A stretch of 57,305 nucleotides of DNA from Chloroflexi bacterium UBA6077 (GTDB lineage: Bacteria; Chloroflexota; UBA6077), in the NCBI GenBank assembly GCA_002436065.1, contig DIXP01000016.1:41299-98603 (forward strand), in the 5' to 3' direction. Made by a program: the position numbers and the translations under genes. The notes beneath the pieces are model-generated. The model searched no databases, had not been told where the DNA came from, and saw nothing but the letters and a program-made list of their open reading frames with translations. Below are positions 25,361 through 33,673 of this stretch, piece by piece. Position 1 is the stretch's first letter. Each line of letters begins with the position of its first letter.

Positions 25361-26590
25361 GTGTCGACGGGTTCTGGAGTCCAGGTAGGCTTGAGGCCTG
25401 CCTCTCGGTTGGCTGAGGTGGGAAGCTGGCAGCAATCCCTGCTGATAGCCCTGGTCTGCACGCTGGGGGTCCGGCTGTTCCTGACGGTGTACATGGCAGG
25501 GATATCAATCCTCTTTCCGGAGCCGGGGCTGGCCGAGCAGTATGGTGCGGTGGGAGTGCCAATCCTCGACTCTGGTTTGGAGGGTGCGCTGCTGGGGGTA
25601 TGGCAGAGGGAGGACGCCCTCTGGTACGAGAAGATCGCGACCTCGGGCTACGGATCCGGAGATATGAGTGTTGGCTACTTTCCCCTCTACCCGGCGCTCA
25701 TGGGGCTGCTCGCGAGGGCTACCAGCATTCCCGTCGTGGCCGCCGGCATCCTGGTGTCGGAGTTGGCCCTGGTCGCGGCCCTGTTCCTGCTGCACAGACT
25801 CCTGATCCCCCGTTTCGGGATTGAGACGGCCAATCGTACACTGGTGTATCTCAGCCTCTTCCCCTCGGCTTTCTTCCTCCATGGTCCCTTCGCGGAGAGC
25901 CTCATGCTTATGCTGGCGATCCTGGGCTTCTGGCTGGTCTCTCGGGGCCGTTTGGTCGAGGCCATGGTGGTGGCCTACCTTGGTGGCCTCACGCGACCTC
26001 AGGGGATTCTGCTTGGCCTGCCGCTAGCCCTTGAGTGGCTCTTCGACGACAGCTCTTTGCTCCAGCTCAGGTCGGCCCTGTGGCACCGGAAAGCCTTACT
26101 GAAGGGGCTCGCTCTGCTGCTCGCCCCGCTTCTCGGCTTGCTCACTTTCGGGCTGCTTGTTGACACCCACTGGCTGCGGCCGGGCTTCTCGGGCGCGGAG
26201 GGGCCGATGTCTCGCCAGTCGCTGGCGATCCCAGGCGCCGCGCTGGTCAATGCCGCGCAGCTTATTCTGGCGGGGCGAGCCTTCCCCATAGACCTATACG
26301 ATTTCACCCTCGCAGTTGGCTTCCTCGTGCTGGCGGTCGCCACCACCTTCAAACAAAAGGTGAGCTACGTCGCCTACGCCTTCCTCTTCCTTATGACCCC
26401 CCTCGCTCGATACTCCCCGATCTTTCCCCTGATGAGCTTCTCTCGCTATGCCCTGCTCCTCTTCCCATGCTTCGTCGTGCTGGCCTGCTGGGGGCGCCGA
26501 AAGTGGGTTCACCTGACGGTGATCTTCCTCTGGCTCTGGTGGCTGGCCGTGTGGAGCGCCAAGTTCTACACCGGCTACTTCGTCGGCTGA
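25361..26590 (+). CDS. PIG-V-like membrane mannosyltransferase
   Basis: This 409-residue polytopic membrane protein resembles the PIG-V/GT76-like group of lipid-linked sugar transferases. After the first helix it has an extracytoplasmic loop with REDALWYEKIATSGYGSGD, whose acidic residue matches the catalytic loop of GT-C enzymes, then SVGYFPLYPALMGLLAR. Ten or more hydrophobic segments follow. The start is GTG 25361, preceded by GGAAAGGA. The probable role is adding a sugar to a polyprenol-bound or surface glycan; acceptor and donor are unknown. Its last 16 bases overlap the convergent GT87 gene. A broken partial copy lies just upstream. Confidence 0.8.
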   Translation: MSTGSGVQVGLRPASRLAEVGSWQQSLLIALVCTLGVRLFLTVYMAGISILFPEPGLAEQYGAVGVPILDSGLEGALLGVWQREDALWYEKIATSGYGSGDMSVGYFPLYPALMGLLARATSIPVVAAGILVSELALVAALFLLHRLLIPRFGIETANRTLVYLSLFPSAFFLHGPFAESLMLMLAILGFWLVSRGRLVEAMVVAYLGGLTRPQGILLGLPLALEWLFDDSSLLQLRSALWHRKALLKGLALLLAPLLGLLTFGLLVDTHWLRPGFSGAEGPMSRQSLAIPGAALVNAAQLILAGRAFPIDLYDFTLAVGFLVLAVATTFKQKVSYVAYAFLFLMTPLARYSPIFPLMSFSRYALLLFPCFVVLACWGRRKWVHLTVIFLWLWWLAVWSAKFYTGYFVG

Positions 26591-27849
26591 GGCGCGTGGG
26601 ACTCGAAGACGGGCTTGGTCCACATCTTCGCCACCAGGATCGTTGCCACGACTAGGAGACCTGGCCCCAGTAGCCATTTTGTCGATTGGACTGGAAGCAA
26701 TGAGGGGGCAAGGGGCCAGGCTAGCAGGGACGCTATGTAGCCTGCCCACAGGATCCGGTGCCACTGACGCCGAGCGGACAGGTCGGACGGCGGATTGGCC
26801 AGCCCGAGGGCCACAGGCGCCAGCATCAGCACCATGCCAGCGAAGTGGCTGTGCGGGCTGGCTACAAGAGTGGCCAGCGTGGCTACCAGCATCTGCCTCG
26901 GGAAGCGTGAGGAATCTGGCTCCCACGGCCCGCGCCACGCGAGTAGGGAGGCGAGGATGGTGGTTGCCCCGAGGGCCATCGTGAGGACGGAGCCGGTGGC
27001 GTCGGGGATGCCAGGCCACAGGTTCGTGAGCAGCGCACGCCAGTTCACCATATCCCAGGCGTTAATGCAGGAAGCCTCCGGTGGGTAGAAGGCCCCGATG
27101 CGTCTCAGCACTTCCAGGTAGGTGACGATTCCGGAAATCCCAATCGTAGCTACCGACAGCAGCGCAACCACTCCACCAGCCACAACCATCCCTGCCAATT
27201 CTTGCCATCGATGTTTCAGCAGGAAGATGACGGGAAAGATCACTGCGTACTGCGGCTTGAGCCACAGCATCCCAAGGACGAGTCCCCCCAGGAAAGGGCG
27301 ACCCGAGGCGAAGGCCATGAGGCTAAGACTGAAGGGCAACACGAAGATGACGTTCACCTGACCACTCAGAATGCTGTAGTCCAATGGTATGAAGCTGAGC
27401 ATCAGGGCGGCAGGGGTCAAGGCGAGTGCTCGACCACGCAGGGGCAAAGCTACCGCCAGAACAAAGCCCAGCAGACTGAGGGCGGTCCAGATCAGGAAGG
27501 CCACCGAAAATGGAAGGTAGGTTAGGGGTACAAGGAGTAGTGCCAGTGGAGGCGGGGTGTGGTATGGGTTGTGGATGGTCGCGTTGCGCGTTACCCCGAG
27601 GACAGCATGGTCGCGGCGGAACGCTATCTGATAGGCCGCCTGCGTATCCATGTCGAAAAGCATCGGCCCAACGCCCTCGCGAAGCAAGGAGGCGCCGGTC
27701 CAGAAGGAGATGAAGTCTCCATTCAGCGCAGTGTCAGGATAGGAGGGTGCAAGGATGGCAGCCTCGAACAGTAGAACGATAAGCAGTAGGGTGAGGACCG
27801 CCGTTGACAACATCCGGTCACGACGCCCAGCTACCACACCGATGTCCAT
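26575..27849 (-). CDS. GT87-family (DUF2029) membrane glycosyltransferase
   Basis: This 424-residue multi-helix protein has the GT87 pattern: an N-terminal helix (VLTLLLIVLLFEAAILA), then the extracytoplasmic DFISFWTGASLLREG with the conserved Asp of GT-C enzymes, NPYHTPPPLALLLVPLTYLP, GQVNVIFVLPFSL and GGLVLGMLWLKPQYA. Characterised relatives are mannosyl- or arabinofuranosyl-type transferases using polyprenyl-phosphate sugars. It is convergent with the PIG-V-like gene, overlapping by 16 bases. The opposed pair may serve the same envelope glycan, but this is inference from proximity only. Confidence 0.88.
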   Translation of the reverse strand: MDIGVVAGRRDRMLSTAVLTLLLIVLLFEAAILAPSYPDTALNGDFISFWTGASLLREGVGPMLFDMDTQAAYQIAFRRDHAVLGVTRNATIHNPYHTPPPLALLLVPLTYLPFSVAFLIWTALSLLGFVLAVALPLRGRALALTPAALMLSFIPLDYSILSGQVNVIFVLPFSLSLMAFASGRPFLGGLVLGMLWLKPQYAVIFPVIFLLKHRWQELAGMVVAGGVVALLSVATIGISGIVTYLEVLRRIGAFYPPEASCINAWDMVNWRALLTNLWPGIPDATGSVLTMALGATTILASLLAWRGPWEPDSSRFPRQMLVATLATLVASPHSHFAGMVLMLAPVALGLANPPSDLSARRQWHRILWAGYIASLLAWPLAPSLLPVQSTKWLLGPGLLVVATILVAKMWTKPVFESHAPQPTK

Positions 27850-27934
27850 TGGTCCCTACTCCTTGTCAGAACTAAGACACTAACGTAGTGGCTGATGGCG
27901 AGGGGAACAATGGGAAGATAGTCCGGGTAGGGGA

Positions 27935-27960
27935 CATCGCGTGCGGATCCGCACGCGATG
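27935..27960. repeat. 26-base perfect palindrome
   Basis: The bases at 27935-27947 are exactly complementary to those at 27948-27960, with BamHI-like GGATCC at the centre. It lies between the end of argH and the start of the GT87 gene. With no spacer loop and no T-tract, it is as likely a protein-binding site as a terminator. Confidence 0.6.
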
Positions 27961-27990
27961 CGAAAATCGTCTAGCACCTAGACCGCCGAC

Positions 27991-29397
27991 TTAGAAGCTG
28001 ATGCGCCATGCCTCGGTCGCGGCTACCAGCCTCACCCCCTCGGCGATGGCCTCCCGCACCCTGTTGGGGGCGGTGCCGCCCGGTACGTCCCTGGCCCGTA
28101 CCGAGGCATCCACGTCCACACCGTAAATGTCCTCCTCGAAGAGGGGCGAGAAGCCCTTGAGGTCGGCGAGAGGCAGGTCTATGATGTCGCCTCCAACCTC
28201 CATGCAGTGTCGCACCAATCGCCCAACCACCTCGTGTGCCTGCCGAAAGGCCAGTCCCTTGCGCACCAGGTAGTCCGCAACGTCGGTAGCGGTCGAGAAG
28301 CCTCCGCCAGCCATTTCGCGCATTTGGTCCGAGCGGACGGTGGCTGTCGCCAGCATCCTCTCGAAAAGCTTCAGACAGGAGGAGACGGTATCGACGGCGT
28401 CGAAGTACTGCTCCTTGTCCTCCTGGAGGTCCTTGTTGTACGTGAGGGGCAGCCCCTTCAGTGTGGTGAGCAGGGCGAAGAGCGCTCCGTACACCCTCCC
28501 GGTCTTGCCTCGGATCAACTCGGCGGTGTCGGGATTCTTCTTCTGGGGCATGATACTGCTGCCCGTGGAGTAGCTGTCGTCCAGTTCCAGGAAGCCGAAC
28601 TCCTCCGTGGACCAGAGGATTATCTCCTCGGCAAAGCGAGAGAGGTGGACCATGATCAGGCTCAGAGCCGCCAGCTGCTCCACCAGGAAGTCGCGGTCGC
28701 AGACCGCGTCCATGCTGTTGCGACTTAGGGAGCCGAAGCCCAACTGCTCCCGCACGTATTCCCGGTCGATCGGGTAGGTTACGCCGGCCAGCGCTCCCGA
28801 GCCGAGTGGCATCACGTTGGCCCGGCGGTAGCAGTCCTGCAACCTCTCCGCGTCCCGCTGGAGCATCTCGAAGTAGGCTAGCAGGTGATGGGAGAAGAGA
28901 ACCGGCTGAGCGCGCTGCATGTGGGTATAGCCCGGCATCACCACCCCAAGGTTCGCCTCCGCCATCTCCAATAGGGTGCGCTGCAGCCTGGCCGCACGGG
29001 AGACGACCTCCTTGATACTGGCGCGGGCGAAGAGCCGCACATCCAGCGCCACCTGGTCGTTTCTGCTGCGCGCTGTGTGCAGCTTGCCGGCCACATCTCC
29101 CACCGTCTCCCGCAGCCGGCTCTCCACGAAGGAGTGGACGTCCTCCCAGCGCAGGTCCGGCACGACCTGGCCGGAGTCCACTTCCGCCTGGATCTGCCGC
29201 AGCCCCTTCACCAGGGTCGCGGCCTCCCCCTCCCGCAGGATGCCCTGCCTCGCAAGCATGGTCGCGTGGGCGATGCTGCCTGCTATGTCCTCCCGGTAGA
29301 GGCGTCGGTCGAACAGGATGGAGGCACCGAAGGCGTGAGCCTCGGCGTCGGCCTCCTTTTCGAACCGCCCTCCCCAGAGCTTACCTTGTTGGGTCAT
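27991..29397 (-). CDS. argH: Argininosuccinate lyase
   Basis: This 468-residue enzyme splits argininosuccinate into arginine and fumarate. It begins KLWGGRFEKEADAEAHAFGA and carries HTARSRNDQVALDVRLFAR, MPGYTHMQRAQPV and the family signature GSSIMPQKKNPD with its catalytic serine. ATG 29397 has AGAGGT upstream; the in-frame extension to 29466 falls in a repeat and is not part of the gene. It lies downstream of argG on the same strand, separated by a 175-base repeat-bearing gap, so they are probably co-transcribed. The rest of the arginine pathway is not in the window. Confidence 0.97.
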   Translation of the reverse strand: MTQQGKLWGGRFEKEADAEAHAFGASILFDRRLYREDIAGSIAHATMLARQGILREGEAATLVKGLRQIQAEVDSGQVVPDLRWEDVHSFVESRLRETVGDVAGKLHTARSRNDQVALDVRLFARASIKEVVSRAARLQRTLLEMAEANLGVVMPGYTHMQRAQPVLFSHHLLAYFEMLQRDAERLQDCYRRANVMPLGSGALAGVTYPIDREYVREQLGFGSLSRNSMDAVCDRDFLVEQLAALSLIMVHLSRFAEEIILWSTEEFGFLELDDSYSTGSSIMPQKKNPDTAELIRGKTGRVYGALFALLTTLKGLPLTYNKDLQEDKEQYFDAVDTVSSCLKLFERMLATATVRSDQMREMAGGGFSTATDVADYLVRKGLAFRQAHEVVGRLVRHCMEVGGDIIDLPLADLKGFSPLFEEDIYGVDVDASVRARDVPGGTAPNRVREAIAEGVRLVAATEAWRISF

Positions 29398-29452
29398 GTG
29401 GATTACCTCTTTTCCCCTGTCCCCTTCCCCACAAGAGGCAGGGGAGATGGCG

Positions 29453-29553
29453 ACTCCCTCTCCCACTGCGGCGGGAGAGGGTCGGGGTGAGGGCAGCCTG
29501 GTGACAGTCCTACTGGTAAGCCCTCACCCTAACCCTCTCCCGCGGGGAGAGGG
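29453..29553. repeat. Inverted-repeat element between argG and argH
   Basis: The segment at 29473-29493 (GGGAGAGGG...GGGTGAGGG) is an imperfect inverse of 29521-29541 (CCCTCACCC...CCTCTCCC). Each half is itself flanked by a small CTCTCCC/GGGAGAG hairpin. This is the layout of a dispersed intergenic repeat. It would form a strong structure inside the argGH transcript. Confidence 0.65.
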
Positions 29554-29572
29554 AATCCGTTGGCAGCCTCTC

Positions 29573-30817
29573 CTATTTGTCTTCCGCCTCAGGTGCCGTT
29601 AGCCGCAGGATTTCGTCCGAGGACTGGCCCAGCCACTGGATTCGGGACTGGGTGCGCAGCTGCAGGCCCCACAGGTTGATGAAGCCGACGGCCGCGGAGT
29701 GGTCGAACTGGTCGCCGCGGTCGTAGGTGGCGAGGGCGATGTCGTACAACGCCTTCGGGGACTGTCGCCCCACGGCCTTGGCCGTGCCCTTGAACAGTTT
29801 CATCCGGATGGTGCCGGAGACGTGGCGCTGCGAGCTCGCGATGTAGGCCGCCAGGTCCTGGTGCAGCGCGGAGAACCAGAGGCCGTTGTACACCATGTCG
29901 GCGAACTCTGCCGCCACCTTGGCCTTGAAACGGGCCTGGTCCTTGGTCAGGGTCATCTTCTCCATCTCGTTGTGGGCGGCATGGAGGGTTACCCCCGCCG
30001 GTGCCTCGTAGATCTCCCTGGATTTAATGCCCACCAGCCGGTTCTCGATGGTGTCGATTCGCCCAACGCCATGCTTCCCAGCGAGTTCATTCAAGCGTCC
30101 CACTAGCTCGACGCCGTCCAACTGCTCCCCGTTTAGGGCGATGGGGATCCCTCGCTCGAACTCGATCTCGACGTAGGCCGGCTCGTCCGGGGCGCGGCGG
30201 GGATCGACGGTCCAGAGGAAGGCATCCTCCGGGGGTTCCACCCAGGCGTCCTCAAGGATGCCAGCTTCGACGCTCCTACCCCAGAGGTTGACATCGAGGC
30301 TGTAGGGGCTGGTCTTGGTGATGGGGATGGGGATGTTGTGCTTGGTGGCGTACTCGATCTCGTCGTCTCTGGTCATCCGCCACTCCCGCACTGGAGCGAT
30401 GATCTTGAGATCGGGGGCCAGAGCGCCAACGGAAACGTCAAATCGAACCTGATCGTTGCCTTTGCCAGTGGAGCCATGCGCAACCGCTGAGGCGCCCTCC
30501 TCCCGAGCCACGTCCACCATGATCTTGGAGATCAGAGGGCGGGCCAGGGCGGTGGCGAGCGGATATGCCCCCTCGTAAATCGCGCCGGCCTGCAGGGCGG
30601 GGAAGATGAAGTACTTGACGAACAGCTCCTTGGCATCCACCACCACGGCCTTGATGGCGCCGATCTTGAGCGCCTTCTCCTTGATGGTCTGTAGATCCCT
30701 CTCGCTGCCCACGTCCGCCGTGACAGCGATGACGTCCATGTTGTATTTCTCCTGTAGCCATCGTATGGCCACGGAGGTGTCCAGACCCCCCGAATAGGCT
30801 AAGACTACTTTGTCCAC
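29573..30817 (-). CDS. argG: Argininosuccinate synthase
   Basis: This 414-residue enzyme joins citrulline and aspartate using ATP. It carries the P-loop AYSGGLDTSVAIRWL at the N-terminus, GAIYEGAYPLATALARPLIS, AHGSTGKGNDQVRF, and RSVEAGILEDAWVEPPEDAF. I chose GTG 30817 as the start because it gives the usual short N-terminus and GGAG lies eight bases upstream. An in-frame ATG at 30835 has no ribosome-binding site, and the longer frame to 30991 runs through a hairpin repeat. It is followed by argH. A GAACCGA/TCGGTTC palindrome at 30871-30888 is a possible operator. Confidence 0.96.
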   Translation of the reverse strand: MDKVVLAYSGGLDTSVAIRWLQEKYNMDVIAVTADVGSERDLQTIKEKALKIGAIKAVVVDAKELFVKYFIFPALQAGAIYEGAYPLATALARPLISKIMVDVAREEGASAVAHGSTGKGNDQVRFDVSVGALAPDLKIIAPVREWRMTRDDEIEYATKHNIPIPITKTSPYSLDVNLWGRSVEAGILEDAWVEPPEDAFLWTVDPRRAPDEPAYVEIEFERGIPIALNGEQLDGVELVGRLNELAGKHGVGRIDTIENRLVGIKSREIYEAPAGVTLHAAHNEMEKMTLTKDQARFKAKVAAEFADMVYNGLWFSALHQDLAAYIASSQRHVSGTIRMKLFKGTAKAVGRQSPKALYDIALATYDRGDQFDHSAAVGFINLWGLQLRTQSRIQWLGQSSDEILRLTAPEAEDK

Positions 30818-30870
30818 GTTCCTGTCTCCGATCATGGTGAAGTGAGATGAGTAATAATGAATAAGTGACG

Positions 30871-30888
30871 GAACCGACCGTTCGGTTC
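30871..30888. promoter_or_regulatory. Short palindrome upstream of argG
   Basis: GAACCGA (30871-30877) and TCGGTTC (30882-30888) form an inverted repeat with a 4-base centre, 54-71 bases upstream of the argG start. Its size and place fit an operator, but the binding protein is unknown. Confidence 0.35.
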
Positions 30889-30923
30889 TGGTTACCGATG
30901 AATGAGTGTTGCCTGTCGTGCTG

Positions 30924-31023
30924 AGCGTGGAGCGAAGGATCTCCTGTTGGCGAGAGGAGATCCTTCGCTCCACGCTGTTCAGAAACTTCAAGTTTCTGTG
31001 CTTCGCACAGGGTTCCGGGAACC
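30924..31023. repeat. Multi-hairpin intergenic repeat between rpoN and argG
   Basis: A perfect 22-bp inverted repeat (30924-30945 with 30955-30976) is followed by three small hairpins: GAAACTT/AAGTTTC (30982-30996), TGTGC/GCACA (30997-31009) and GGTTCC/GGAACC (31011-31023). Such compound elements are often present in many copies per genome. It may also act as the rpoN transcript end. Confidence 0.7.
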
Positions 31024-31069
31024 CTGGGTTACTCAGGATGACATCTGTCGTGATCCTGTGGCGCCGCTG

Positions 31070-32488
31070 CTAGCGCAGCGACGATGGCAGGATTCCGAGC
31101 TGCATACGGTACTTGGCTACGGTGCGGCGCGCTACGTGGATGTTGCGTGCTGCCAATCTCTCTGCTATCTCGGCATCCGTCAGCGGTGCCTTCTCGTTTT
31201 CGATCAACTCTTCGATCACGTCCTTGATACTGAGGGAGGCCGTGAAGAAGTTGCTGAAGGGGATAACCTCGCCGCTGGGAAGCATCACGAACTTCGCGGC
31301 CGTCGCCCGGCTGACGGTGGACTCGTGGATTCCCAGCTTGCTGGCCACCGCTGCCCTGGTCAGTGCCTTCAGATGGCGCACTCCTTTGGAAAGGAAATCC
31401 GTCTGGCATTCCACCAAGCACTGTGTGATCCGGTGAATCGTCTGCCGCCGCTGGTTTATGTTGGCGATGAACAGCTTCGCTCTCGCCACATACTGCTGAA
31501 TGTGGCGCTTCTCATCATCAGAGTATCGCTCGCCGTCCCGTTCCACGTCGGCGCTGATCTGAGAGTAGACGGGAGACACCCTCAGCAGGAATCGTTTCGA
31601 CTCGACGACCTCTACTTCGAACTCACCATCGCGCTCCGAGATGATAACATCCGGAAGGACATAATTGGAACGGGTCTCCCGAGCGTCGTGGTGCCCCGTG
31701 GGTGAGGAGAACTCGTGCGCCGGATGGGGATTCAACTCGCGCTTGATGAAATCCCATACGTCGGCCACCACATCGGACGAGATCCTCAGGTCCTGGGCGA
31801 TCTTGCTGAACTTGTGCTCGCCCAATTCGGTGAGGTGGGTACCGATGATCTCCCTCGCAAAGGGCTGGCGAATGCCCAGTGACTCCAGGTAGTCCAGCTG
31901 AATGAGCAGGCATTCTCTCAAGTTCCGAGCGCCTATTCCAGCCGGCTCCAGGGATTGAAGCAGCCGCAGCACCAGTTCGGCCTCGAAGGGCTCTACCTCG
32001 CACTCGTAGGCCGCCTCTTCGATGGTGGTCTGCAGGTAGCCCTTCTCGTCCAGGTTACCTACCAGGTACTCTGCCACCTGCATAAGCTCCGGTTGCACCA
32101 CGGCGCGAAGCTCCGTCAGCAACCGCTCGGGCAGGCTGATCTCGGCGGCTACCTGTGTTATCGGGTCAAACTCGTCTTCTGTGGACCGCAAGTTCTGCCC
32201 GTAGTAGGGCTCATCGTTGGCATCTGGTCCGTCCAACAGTTGGTTATCGGCCTTCTGCCGCCGCAGACACTGCGGGCAAATGCTGCCCTGCAGTTGGGTA
32301 CCGCAGGTGGGGCAGGTGGGCACATCGATCTGCTCCAGGGCGGGATTATCTTGAAGCTCGGTCGAGATGGCGGCTTGCAGTTCCAGTGACGACAACTGGA
32401 GAATGTGGTTCGCCGCGACCAGCCTCGGCGAGACCTTCATTGTCTGGTGAGGGAGTTGCTCCTGAAGCGCATCCAGATCCATATCCAT
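31070..32488 (-). CDS. rpoN: RNA polymerase sigma-54 factor with inserted zinc-ribbon motif
   Basis: This 472-residue sigma factor directs RNA polymerase to -24/-12 promoters and needs enhancer-binding ATPases. Region I is normal (VSPRLVAANHILQLSSLELQ, NPALEQ). Immediately after it comes C59-x2-C62-x8-C71-x2-C74, a zinc-ribbon-like insertion in the normally acidic, variable region II. The core-binding domain (GIGARNLRECLLIQLD), the helix-turn-helix (LGIHESTVSRATAAKFV) and the RpoN box (ARRTVAKYR) are all present; the C-terminus ends LGILPSSLR. The ATG has GGAGAG upstream and a possible promoter at 32521-32550. No enhancer-binding protein gene is in the window. Confidence 0.95.
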   Translation of the reverse strand: MDMDLDALQEQLPHQTMKVSPRLVAANHILQLSSLELQAAISTELQDNPALEQIDVPTCPTCGTQLQGSICPQCLRRQKADNQLLDGPDANDEPYYGQNLRSTEDEFDPITQVAAEISLPERLLTELRAVVQPELMQVAEYLVGNLDEKGYLQTTIEEAAYECEVEPFEAELVLRLLQSLEPAGIGARNLRECLLIQLDYLESLGIRQPFAREIIGTHLTELGEHKFSKIAQDLRISSDVVADVWDFIKRELNPHPAHEFSSPTGHHDARETRSNYVLPDVIISERDGEFEVEVVESKRFLLRVSPVYSQISADVERDGERYSDDEKRHIQQYVARAKLFIANINQRRQTIHRITQCLVECQTDFLSKGVRHLKALTRAAVASKLGIHESTVSRATAAKFVMLPSGEVIPFSNFFTASLSIKDVIEELIENEKAPLTDAEIAERLAARNIHVARRTVAKYRMQLGILPSSLR

Positions 32489-32520
32489 ACGCCACTCTCC
32501 AACTTGTCCGGACGTGTACG

Positions 32521-32550
32521 ATTATACTGACGGCGACCCGCCAAATCCAA
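32521..32550 (-). promoter_or_regulatory. Probable promoter for rpoN
   Basis: On the minus strand TATAAT (32526-32521) is preceded at 18 bases by TTGGAT (32550-32545), placing the start near 32514 and giving a leader of roughly 25 bases. The -10 box is perfect and the -35 box is weak. Confidence 0.55.
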
Positions 32551-32827
32551 TCAACGTCTTCAGTATCGGAAGAGTCCATTGCTGGGTCGCGGCCATGTGG
32601 TCCAAGAGCAGCCTGTGGCTTGAGGGGGTCTATGGCCACTGGACACAACCGCGAACCTCGATCAGTACCACTGGCACGGATTGGCTCGCAGCCGGGCCAA
32701 CAGATGCCATCCATTTCCAAGCGCAATAGGCGTGCCACCATTCGGGCTTGATGGAGGCATTCTCTGCCAAATTGGGGGTCTGCTGTGGTTCTTGGGGCCC
32801 ACAGCGGGGCGTGAGAGCGGATTGGCT
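32551..32827. other. Non-coding gap between the BON gene and rpoN
   Basis: Together with the promoter region next to rpoN, about 340 bases separate the two minus-strand genes. The only open frames are short, lack ribosome-binding sites and have no recognisable product. No clear hairpin or repeat was seen. It may be decayed sequence. Confidence 0.4.
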
Positions 32828-33484
32828 CTACATCCCTTCGATCTCCAACTCCTCCTGGACCTCCTGGACACCTGGGATCCTGGCGGCGACGCTCTCCGCC
32901 AAATCGACGTCCTCCAGCGAGGCAACGCTTCCTCGAAGGAGGACCACGCCATCGCGCACCTCTACGTCCAGTGCCAGGTCTGTGGTGGCGGCGTCGGCCC
33001 GTAGGGCAGCGACAACCGCATCGTGCAGCTCGTCATCCCCTCGCGGCACCCCTGGGAGGTTCGCTGTGGCGGCGTCCAGGTCGTCGGCGGTCTTGGCGAA
33101 GCCGCCCAGCATCTCCACGCCATCGGTGCTGCGGTCGGGCTTCACCGGCGGATCGGTGGGGGGAAAGTAAGGCTCGGCCTCCGAGACGGACTCCCCAAAA
33201 GCCTCGGCGCCGCCGTCACCCGTGAAGTCAGGTACGAGGTCCACACCCTCGATGTAGTTGTCTACCACAGCCTCGAACCCCTCCACGGCCATTTGGTTGC
33301 TCACGGCCCTTACCCCGGGGATGACACGAATCGCTGCTTCCAGTTGCTGGGACTGCTCATCGGAAGACACCTGCCCCTCCAGGAGGACTCGACCCTCCTC
33401 CACGGAGCAGGAGACGGAGGTCTCCCCGAACTCCATGGCCTTCTGGATGATCAGGTGGTGAATCATCTCATCGTGGCCGATCAT
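32828..33484 (-). CDS. Double BON-domain protein
   Basis: This 218-residue protein has two BON domains. The first occupies residues 8-70 (VEEGRVLLEGQVSS...IRVIPGVRAVSNQM) and the second residues 150-215 (VEVRDGVVLLRGSVASLEDVDLAESVAARIPGVQEVQEEL). A central linker of about 75 acidic and Pro-rich residues (AEPYFPPTDPPVKPDR) joins them. There is no signal peptide, so it is probably cytoplasmic. BON domains bind membranes or other proteins and are linked to osmotic and envelope stress in characterised cases. ATG 33484 has a weak ribosome-binding region (GAGGGAGG) upstream. It appears monocistronic. Confidence 0.88.
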   Translation of the reverse strand: MIGHDEMIHHLIIQKAMEFGETSVSCSVEEGRVLLEGQVSSDEQSQQLEAAIRVIPGVRAVSNQMAVEGFEAVVDNYIEGVDLVPDFTGDGGAEAFGESVSEAEPYFPPTDPPVKPDRSTDGVEMLGGFAKTADDLDAATANLPGVPRGDDELHDAVVAALRADAATTDLALDVEVRDGVVLLRGSVASLEDVDLAESVAARIPGVQEVQEELEIEGM

Positions 33485-33660
33485 TCAGTTGCCTCCCTCT
33501 TCGAGCAATCGGCAATTAACCCATCGCTGATGCTTGGAAGGTAGCAAGATGCATGCCGGTTGCCCTGCATCCTGGCGCGCAGCCGCACTGCCTGTGGGTG
33601 CAGGTGATGGTTATGTGTGGGCCAAGCCGTTGCACAGCGCACGCAACATCACAATTGGCG

Positions 33661-33666
33661 TATAAT
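33661..33666 (+). promoter_or_regulatory. -10 box next to the first MFS start codon
   Basis: A perfect TATAAT ends 7 bases before ATG 33674. If used, transcription would begin at or next to that ATG and give a leaderless mRNA. No -35 box is present at normal spacing (a TTGCAC at 33630-33635 is too far), so the call is tentative. Confidence 0.45.
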
Positions 33667-33673
33667 GCGCGCC

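Noticed and set aside
30818..30991. N-terminal extension of argG
   Set aside because: The extension would be translated through a hairpin repeat and is absent from the family; GTG 30817 has a better ribosome-binding site.
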